Source: Lysobacteraceae bacterium
GTDB lineage: Bacteria; Pseudomonadota; Gammaproteobacteria; Xanthomonadales; Xanthomonadaceae
Assembly: GCA_003505795.1 (NCBI GenBank)
Contig: DNXT01000495.1
Coordinates: 345 to 10,790, forward strand
Length of the DNA stretch: 10,446 nt
Direction of reading: 5' to 3'
The position numbers and the translations under genes are program-made. Shown here piece after piece: positions 6,512 through 10,446 of this stretch. The notes beneath the pieces were generated by a model. It was given only the letters and a program-made list of their open reading frames with translations, made no database searches and was not told where the DNA came from. Each line of letters opens with the position of its first letter. Position 1 is the stretch's first letter.

Positions 6512-7801
6512 CTAGCGGCGCTGTTCGCGCGCGATCGCGCGCCAGCCGATGTCGGTGCGGTGGAACTCGTTGTCCCAGCGGATCGCGGCGACGCCGGCAT
6601 AGGCATTGCGCTGCGCCTCCGACACGCTGTCGCCCAGCGCCGCCACGCACAGCACGCGGCCGCCTGCGCTGACCACGTTGCCGGCGGCGTCGAGCGCGGT
6701 GCCGGCATGGAAGACCTTGGCGCCCTCGGGCACCGCGTCCAGGCCGGCGATGACGTCGCCGGTCCGCGGCGTCTCCGGATACGGCCTGGCGGCGAGCACC
6801 ACGCCCAGCGACGGGCGTGGATCCCACTGCGCCTGGACCGTGTCCAGCCGGCCGTCGATCGCCGCCTCGACCAGCTCGAGCAGGTCCGACTGCAGGCGCA
6901 GCATCACCGGCTGCGTCTCCGGGTCGCCGAAGCGCACGTTGAACTCGATCACCTTGGGCGCGCCGCTCTGGTCGATCATCAGTCCGGCGTAGAGGAAGCC
7001 GGTGAACGGCACGCCGTCGGCGATCATGCCCTGCACGGTCGGCTCCACCACCTCGCGCATCACCCGCGCATGCACCTGCGCGGTCACCACCGGCGCCGGC
7101 GAGTAGGCGCCCATGCCGCCGGTGTTGGGGCCGGTGTCGGCGTCGCCGACGCGCTTGTGGTCCTGCGAGGTCGCCATCGGCAGCGCGGTCTTGCCGTCCA
7201 CCATCGAGATGAAGCTGGCTTCCTCGCCGTCGAGGAACTCCTCGATCACCACGCGCGCGCCGGCATCGCCGAACGCGTTGCCGGAGAGCATGTCGCGCAC
7301 CGCGTCCTCGGCCTCGGCCAGCGTCGTCGCCACGATCACGCCCTTGCCGGCGGCCAGGCCGTCGGCCTTGACCACGATCGGCGCGCCCTTCTCGCGGATG
7401 TAGGCGAGCGCCGCGTCGACGTCGGTATGCACCGCGTAGTAGGCGGTGGGAATGCCGTGGCGGGCGAGGAAGTCCTTGGCGAACGCCTTGCTGCCTTCCA
7501 GCTGCGCGGCCTTGGCGCTGGGCCCGAAGATGCGCAGGCCGGCGGCGTGGAAGCGGTCGACCACGCCGGCCACCAGCGGCACTTCCGGGCCGACCACGGT
7601 CAGCGCCACGGCCTCGTCCTGCGCCAGCCGCAGCAGGCCGTCGATGTCGGCGACCTTGATGTCGACGTTGCGGCACTTGCTTTCGGTCGCGGTGCCGGCG
7701 TTGCCGGGGGCGACGATCACTTCACTCACGCGCGCGCTCTGCGCGAGCTTCCAGGCCAGCGCATGTTCGCGGCCGCCGGAGCCGATGACGAGGATTTTCA
7801 T
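6512..7801 (-). CDS. purD: Phosphoribosylamine--glycine ligase (GAR synthetase)
   Basis: PurD joins glycine to 5-phosphoribosylamine using ATP, the second step of de novo purine synthesis in the cytoplasm. The 429 residues equal the length of E. coli PurD. The N-domain carries GSGGREHAL (7-15), PGNAGT (32-37) and GPEVPL (71-76). The ATP-grasp domain has VKADGLAAGKGV (144-155) and the EEFLDGEEAS strand (187-196). It also has the PurD-specific block at 213-235 (QDHKR, then TGPNTGGMGAYSP) and the metal-binding EFNVRFGDPETQ (286-297). The C-terminal domain is complete. I chose the ATG at 7801 (MKILVIGSGG) because it matches the family N-terminus; an in-frame ATG at 7813 would add MSTP. Neither has a Shine-Dalgarno. 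The membrane-protein gene ends 46 bp upstream in the same direction, so purD may depend on a promoter before that gene or before purH. No purine riboswitch is visible. Confidence 0.97.
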   Translation of the reverse strand: MKILVIGSGGREHALAWKLAQSARVSEVIVAPGNAGTATESKCRNVDIKVADIDGLLRLAQDEAVALTVVGPEVPLVAGVVDRFHAAGLRIFGPSAKAAQLEGSKAFAKDFLARHGIPTAYYAVHTDVDAALAYIREKGAPIVVKADGLAAGKGVIVATTLAEAEDAVRDMLSGNAFGDAGARVVIEEFLDGEEASFISMVDGKTALPMATSQDHKRVGDADTGPNTGGMGAYSPAPVVTAQVHARVMREVVEPTVQGMIADGVPFTGFLYAGLMIDQSGAPKVIEFNVRFGDPETQPVMLRLQSDLLELVEAAIDGRLDTVQAQWDPRPSLGVVLAARPYPETPRTGDVIAGLDAVPEGAKVFHAGTALDAAGNVVSAGGRVLCVAALGDSVSEAQRNAYAGVAAIRWDNEFHRTDIGWRAIAREQRR

Positions 7802-7833
7802 GGGCGTGGACATGGGGATCGGAACCGGAAGAG

Positions 7834-7849
7834 GAGACGATCGCGTCTC
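7834..7849 (-). terminator. Small hairpin overlapping the stop codon upstream of purD
   Basis: GAGACG (7834-7839) and CGTCTC (7844-7849) pair perfectly around a 4 nt loop. On the minus strand the first stem bases are the last two of the membrane-protein stop codon (7850-7848). The transcript then continues CTCTTCC, a pyrimidine run without a true U-tract. It could be a weak terminator, an attenuator or a ribosome-coupling element before purD. Confidence 0.3.
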
Positions 7850-8384
7850 AGGTGAACAGGGAAATCAGATTGATGGCGCACAACGCGGCCAGCACCGCCC
7901 ACCACACTGCCAGCTTGCGCAGCGACAGGCGGAAACCCAGGCCGACGGCCAGGTGGAGCGCAAATGCCAGGCCGCCGATGGCGAACAGGCGGCCGGACTC
8001 GTGGTGAAGGCTGGTCGCGCGTACGTACGACACCGAGCAGGCGGGATGGAAGCTCCACAAGCAGTCGAAGAAGTATCCCAGCTTGGTATGCGTGGCCAGG
8101 CCCAGGTTGCCGCCCAGCATCAGCAGGCTGAAGAACACCATCGCGATGCCGATGTAGCCGGCCCATTTGGCCTTTTCCATGCCCGCGGGAGCCGCCGAGG
8201 CGTGTTTCGCCGCCGCGGTGGCCGGCATGGCGATGCCGCGTTCGGCCAGTTCCTCGCGCGCCAGGCTGCGCACCGGTGCGGCATATCCATCGTCGTCGCT
8301 GGCGGCGATGCGTCGCAGCGCCGCGTCATCGAGGCTGCGATGCCGTTCGCGTATCGCGTCGATGTCGAGGTGGCTGTACGTCAT
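7848..8384 (-). CDS. Small three-helix membrane protein of unknown function between purH and purD
   Basis: I do not recognise this 178-residue protein. Residues 1-70 are polar and probably cytoplasmic. They include a helical stretch (17-50, LDDAALRRIAASDDD followed by REELAERGI) like the short 'each residue pair raises a paralogous ELAxRG' tails seen in many uncharacterised membrane proteins. Membrane segments lie at about 74-97, 132-152 and 157-177. The basic residues at 71-73 and at RLSLRK (152-157) place the N-terminus inside. This puts the 98-131 loop, with Cys108 and Cys116, in the periplasm, where a disulfide is possible. The ATG at 8384 begins the natural protein; no clear RBS is seen. 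A -10-like TATGCT lies 36 bp upstream. It sits 283 bp after purH and 46 bp before purD on the same strand, so co-transcription with purD is likely, but a purine-related role is not shown. Confidence 0.8.
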   Translation of the reverse strand: MTYSHLDIDAIRERHRSLDDAALRRIAASDDDGYAAPVRSLAREELAERGIAMPATAAAKHASAAPAGMEKAKWAGYIGIAMVFFSLLMLGGNLGLATHTKLGYFFDCLWSFHPACSVSYVRATSLHHESGRLFAIGGLAFALHLAVGLGFRLSLRKLAVWWAVLAALCAINLISLFT

Positions 8385-8419
8385 GCGTTTGCGCTGTTGC
8401 GTGGACCGTGGGGCGCGCC

Positions 8420-8425
8420 AGCATA
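8420..8425 (-). promoter_or_regulatory. Candidate -10 for the membrane-protein gene (and purD)
   Basis: The minus strand reads GCTATGCTGG; TATGCT keeps four of six -10 bases. TTCGCC at 18 bp spacing (8444-8449) is a poor -35. Initiation would fall about 30 nt before the ATG at 8384. If real, it could also drive purD independently of purH. Confidence 0.35.
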
Positions 8426-8563
8426 GCGCAGCGTCTTCGGCCAGGCGAAACGCGGCCGCGGGCCGCGCATGCCGGCTTCAGGCGGTGGGCAACGTCCTTG
8501 CGGAGCGATGCAGCGGCGACGCGATGGCGTACCCGGCCGGCGGGTCTCTCCTTTGCGAGGCAC

Positions 8564-8582
8564 TGCCGGCGGCGTGCCGGCA
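8564..8582 (-). terminator. Hairpin in the purH to membrane-gene gap
   Basis: TGCCGG (8564-8569) and CCGGCA (8577-8582) form a 6 bp stem with a 7 nt loop, 86 bp beyond the purH stop. No T-run follows in the minus direction. The remainder of the 283 bp gap (8385-8667) is GC-rich with scattered short palindromes, and I see no gene in it. Termination of purH here is only a possibility. Confidence 0.25.
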
Positions 8583-8667
8583 CCGGCAAACGCGGCTTCG
8601 ATCACGCCGCCGATGGCTGCATGGCCGGCGGGCCGCTGCGGATCCCGATGGCCGAACGCCGGGCGGA

Positions 8668-10275
8668 TCAGTGGCGGAAATGCCGCACACCGGTGAACAC
8701 CATCGCGATGCCGTGCTCGTCGGCGGCGGCGATCACCTCGGCGTCGCGCATCGAGCCGCCCGGCTGGATCACCGCCTTGATGCCGGCCTCGGCGGCGGCG
8801 TCGATGCCGTCGCGGAACGGGAAGAACGCATCGCTCGCCATCACGCTGCCCGGCACCACCAGCCCGGCGTCCTGGGCCTTGATGCCGGCGATGCGCGCCG
8901 AATAGACGCGGCTCATCTGGCCGGCGCCCACGCCGATCGTGCGCTGGTCCCTGGCATAGACGATCGCGTTGGACTTGACGAACTTGGCCACCTTCCAGGC
9001 GAACAGCAGGTCGGCGAACTGCGCCTCGGTCGGCGCGAGCCTGGTCGCCACCTTCAGGTCGTCGCGCGTCACCACGCGGTCGTCGGCAGTCTGCATCAGC
9101 ATGCCGGAGCCGACGCGCTTGGTGTCGATGAAGCCCTTCGACGCCGGCGCGAGCGGGATGCGCAGCACGCGCACGTTGGCCTTCTTGGTGGCGTACTCCA
9201 GCGCGCCCGGCTCGTAGTCCGGGGCGATCAGCACCTCGACGAACTGGCGGTCCAGGATGACCTTGGCGGTGGCCGCGTCGAGGGTGCGGTTGAAGGCGAT
9301 GATGCCGCCGAACGCGCTGGTCGGGTCGGTGGCGTAGGCCAGTTCGTAGGCGTCGCCGCAGGCCACGCCCACCGCCACGCCGCAGGGATTGGCGTGCTTG
9401 ACGATCACGCAGGCCGGTGCGTCGAACTGGCGCACGCATTCCCAGGCCGCGTCGCTGTCGGCGATGTTGTTGTAGCTCAACTCCTTGCCCTGCAACTGGG
9501 TGAAGGTGGCCAGCGAGCCGGGCGCCGGACACAGGTCGCGGTAGAACGCGGCCTGCTGGTGCGGGTTCTCGCCGTAGCGCAGGTCCATGACCTTGACGAA
9601 GCTGCCGTTGGCCTGCGCGGAGAACTGCGTGCGCTCGGGAACCGCTTCCATGGAGGTGCGGGTTTCTGTAGACGGACCCACGCACGAGGACAGGTAGTTG
9701 CTGATCGCCGCGTCGTACTGGGCGACGCGGTCGAACGCGGCCACCGACAGCGCGAAGCGCTGGGCCGCCGACAGCTGGCCGTCGTGGGCGTCGAGTTCGG
9801 CCAGCAGCCCGGCGTACTGGTCCGGCGAGGTCGCCACCGCCACGCGCGCGAAGTTCTTGGCCGCCGAGCGCAGCATCGCCGGGCCGCCGATGTCGATGTT
9901 CTCCACCGCCTCGGCCAGGGTGCAGTCGGCCCGGGCGGTCACCGACTCGAACGGGTACAGGTTCAGCACCAGCAGGTCGATCGCGGCGATGCCGTGTTCG
10001 GCCATCACCGCGTCGTCGAGCCCGGCGCGGCCGAGCAGGCCGCCGTGCACCACCGGGTGCAGGGTCTTGACGCGCCCATCCATCATTTCCGGGAAGCCGG
10101 TGACCTCCGAGACGTCCTTGACCGCCAGGCCGGCCTCGCGGATCGCCTTGGCGGTGCCGCCGGTGGACAGCAGCTCGACGCCGCGCGCGGCGAGGGCGCG
10201 GGCCAGTTCGACCAGGCCGGTCTTGTCGGAAACGGACAGCAATGCCCGGCGCACGGGCAGGAATTCGGATGCCAT
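8668..10275 (-). CDS. purH: Bifunctional AICAR formyltransferase / IMP cyclohydrolase
   Basis: PurH carries out the last two steps of IMP synthesis: formylation of AICAR with 10-formyl-THF, then ring closure. The 535 residues cover the whole family length (E. coli 529). The N-terminal MGS-like cyclohydrolase domain shows SVSDKTGL (14-21), STGGTAKAI (37-45), the VTGFPEMMDGRVKTLHP block (58-74) and NIDIGGPAMLRSAAKN (126-141). The transformylase domain shows DLRYGENPHQ (231-240), the catalytic Lys-His in KHANPCG (293-299), TSAFGGIIAFN (319-329) and SDAFFPFRDG (481-490). The start MASEFLPVRRALLSVSDKTG fits the family; the frame is open upstream to the window edge, but only GTG-initiated and without family sequence. 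There is no Shine-Dalgarno, and a TACAAT -10 lies about 30 bp upstream. The linker at 197-216 is slightly long and uses rare codons. It is the first of three same-direction genes ending in purD. Confidence 0.97.
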   Translation of the reverse strand: MASEFLPVRRALLSVSDKTGLVELARALAARGVELLSTGGTAKAIREAGLAVKDVSEVTGFPEMMDGRVKTLHPVVHGGLLGRAGLDDAVMAEHGIAAIDLLVLNLYPFESVTARADCTLAEAVENIDIGGPAMLRSAAKNFARVAVATSPDQYAGLLAELDAHDGQLSAAQRFALSVAAFDRVAQYDAAISNYLSSCVGPSTETRTSMEAVPERTQFSAQANGSFVKVMDLRYGENPHQQAAFYRDLCPAPGSLATFTQLQGKELSYNNIADSDAAWECVRQFDAPACVIVKHANPCGVAVGVACGDAYELAYATDPTSAFGGIIAFNRTLDAATAKVILDRQFVEVLIAPDYEPGALEYATKKANVRVLRIPLAPASKGFIDTKRVGSGMLMQTADDRVVTRDDLKVATRLAPTEAQFADLLFAWKVAKFVKSNAIVYARDQRTIGVGAGQMSRVYSARIAGIKAQDAGLVVPGSVMASDAFFPFRDGIDAAAEAGIKAVIQPGGSMRDAEVIAAADEHGIAMVFTGVRHFRH

Positions 10276-10305
10276 GGGGAGCGGGAGGAAGCGGAGCGGG
10301 CCGGT

Positions 10306-10311
10306 ATTGTA
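10306..10311 (-). promoter_or_regulatory. -10 element of the purH promoter
   Basis: TACAAT on the minus strand matches five of six -10 bases and is one of the few AT-rich spots in the region. Initiation near 10298 would give a leader of about 23 nt, which is pyrimidine-rich and lacks a Shine-Dalgarno. The -35 at 17 bp (CCGATG) is poor, so an activator or extended contacts may be needed. This promoter also argues that purH begins at 10275 and not further upstream. Confidence 0.5.
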
Positions 10312-10446
10312 ACGGCGTTCGCTTTGCCCATCGGGACCCTTGCTCCCTTTTCGGGGCACGCTGCCGCGCAGGGCCGATGACGGTGCCGGCGAAGCCGTGC
10401 CGCCGCGAACGTCGGTGACCAGGCCGAAGAACGCGTCGCCACGCGC
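10312..10446. other. Right edge upstream of purH, no gene recognised
   Basis: All three minus-strand frames are open here. None reads like a known protein end, and the fis gene often found upstream of purH in relatives is not visible. The plus strand shows no convincing gene either. An in-frame stretch of 28 codons before the purH ATG appears to be untranslated leader and promoter DNA. Confidence 0.4.

Noticed and set aside
5376..7676. 766-codon minus-strand frame spanning the UDG and purD genes
   Set aside because: It is an Arg/Ala/Gly-rich shadow frame; PurD and the UDG-like protein in other frames carry the recognisable motifs.
10312..10334. PurR-like box upstream of purH (GGGCAAAGCGAACG on the minus strand)
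   Set aside because: Too few matches to the E. coli PurR palindrome and no inverted symmetry.
8167..10380. 737-codon plus-strand frame opposite purH
   Set aside because: It has no recognisable motifs and the typical His/Val/Gly/Arg-rich shadow composition; purH on the minus strand explains the coding signal.
10276..10446. PurH frame open to the window edge, possible longer PurH or fused upstream gene
   Set aside because: The family N-terminus starts at 10275 and a TACAAT promoter lies inside the extension; the added residues match no known domain. The edge prevents a full check.

Overview
The window is very GC-rich bacterial chromosomal DNA, densely coded, with promoters of the weak -35 / TA-rich -10 style. 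Gene content and protein sequences (PurD, PurH, a YccS-type FUSC protein, a TonB-dependent siderophore receptor) fit a gammaproteobacterium of the Xanthomonadaceae (Xanthomonas, Lysobacter or a close relative). This placement is an inference from family resemblance and base composition, not from a search. No rRNA, tRNA, CRISPR array, transposase or phage gene was seen.

Left part, minus strand: the N-terminal two thirds of a YccS-like inner-membrane protein runs off the left edge. Behind a pair of hairpins lies a complete TonB-dependent siderophore receptor. Its promoter carries a clear Fur-type inverted repeat directly over the -10 element, so this is the iron-uptake part of the window. A 459 bp divergent intergenic region separates it from the only plus-strand gene, an exported M20D-family metallo-amidohydrolase. 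That gene has its own promoter and an unusual set of three phased half-sites.

Middle: the amidohydrolase converges, across a short hairpin spacer, on a minus-strand gene for a small cysteine-free protein of the uracil-DNA glycosylase superfamily. Between that gene and purD is a compact palindromic element bracketed by an 11 bp direct repeat.

Right part, minus strand: purH (IMP synthesis, last two steps), a small three-helix membrane protein of unknown function, and purD (glycinamide ribonucleotide synthetase) follow one another in the same direction. PurD makes GAR in the second step of de novo purine synthesis and PurH closes the IMP ring. The small membrane gene is only 46 bp from purD and is probably transcribed with it. 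The far right edge (171 bp) holds the purH promoter and no recognisable gene.

I found no convincing new defence, mobile or biosynthetic system. The points most worth following are the Fur/promoter overlap, the phased operator-like sites before the amidohydrolase and its pairing with a siderophore receptor, the cysteine-free UDG-like protein, the repeat-flanked palindromic element, and the membrane gene between the two purine genes.
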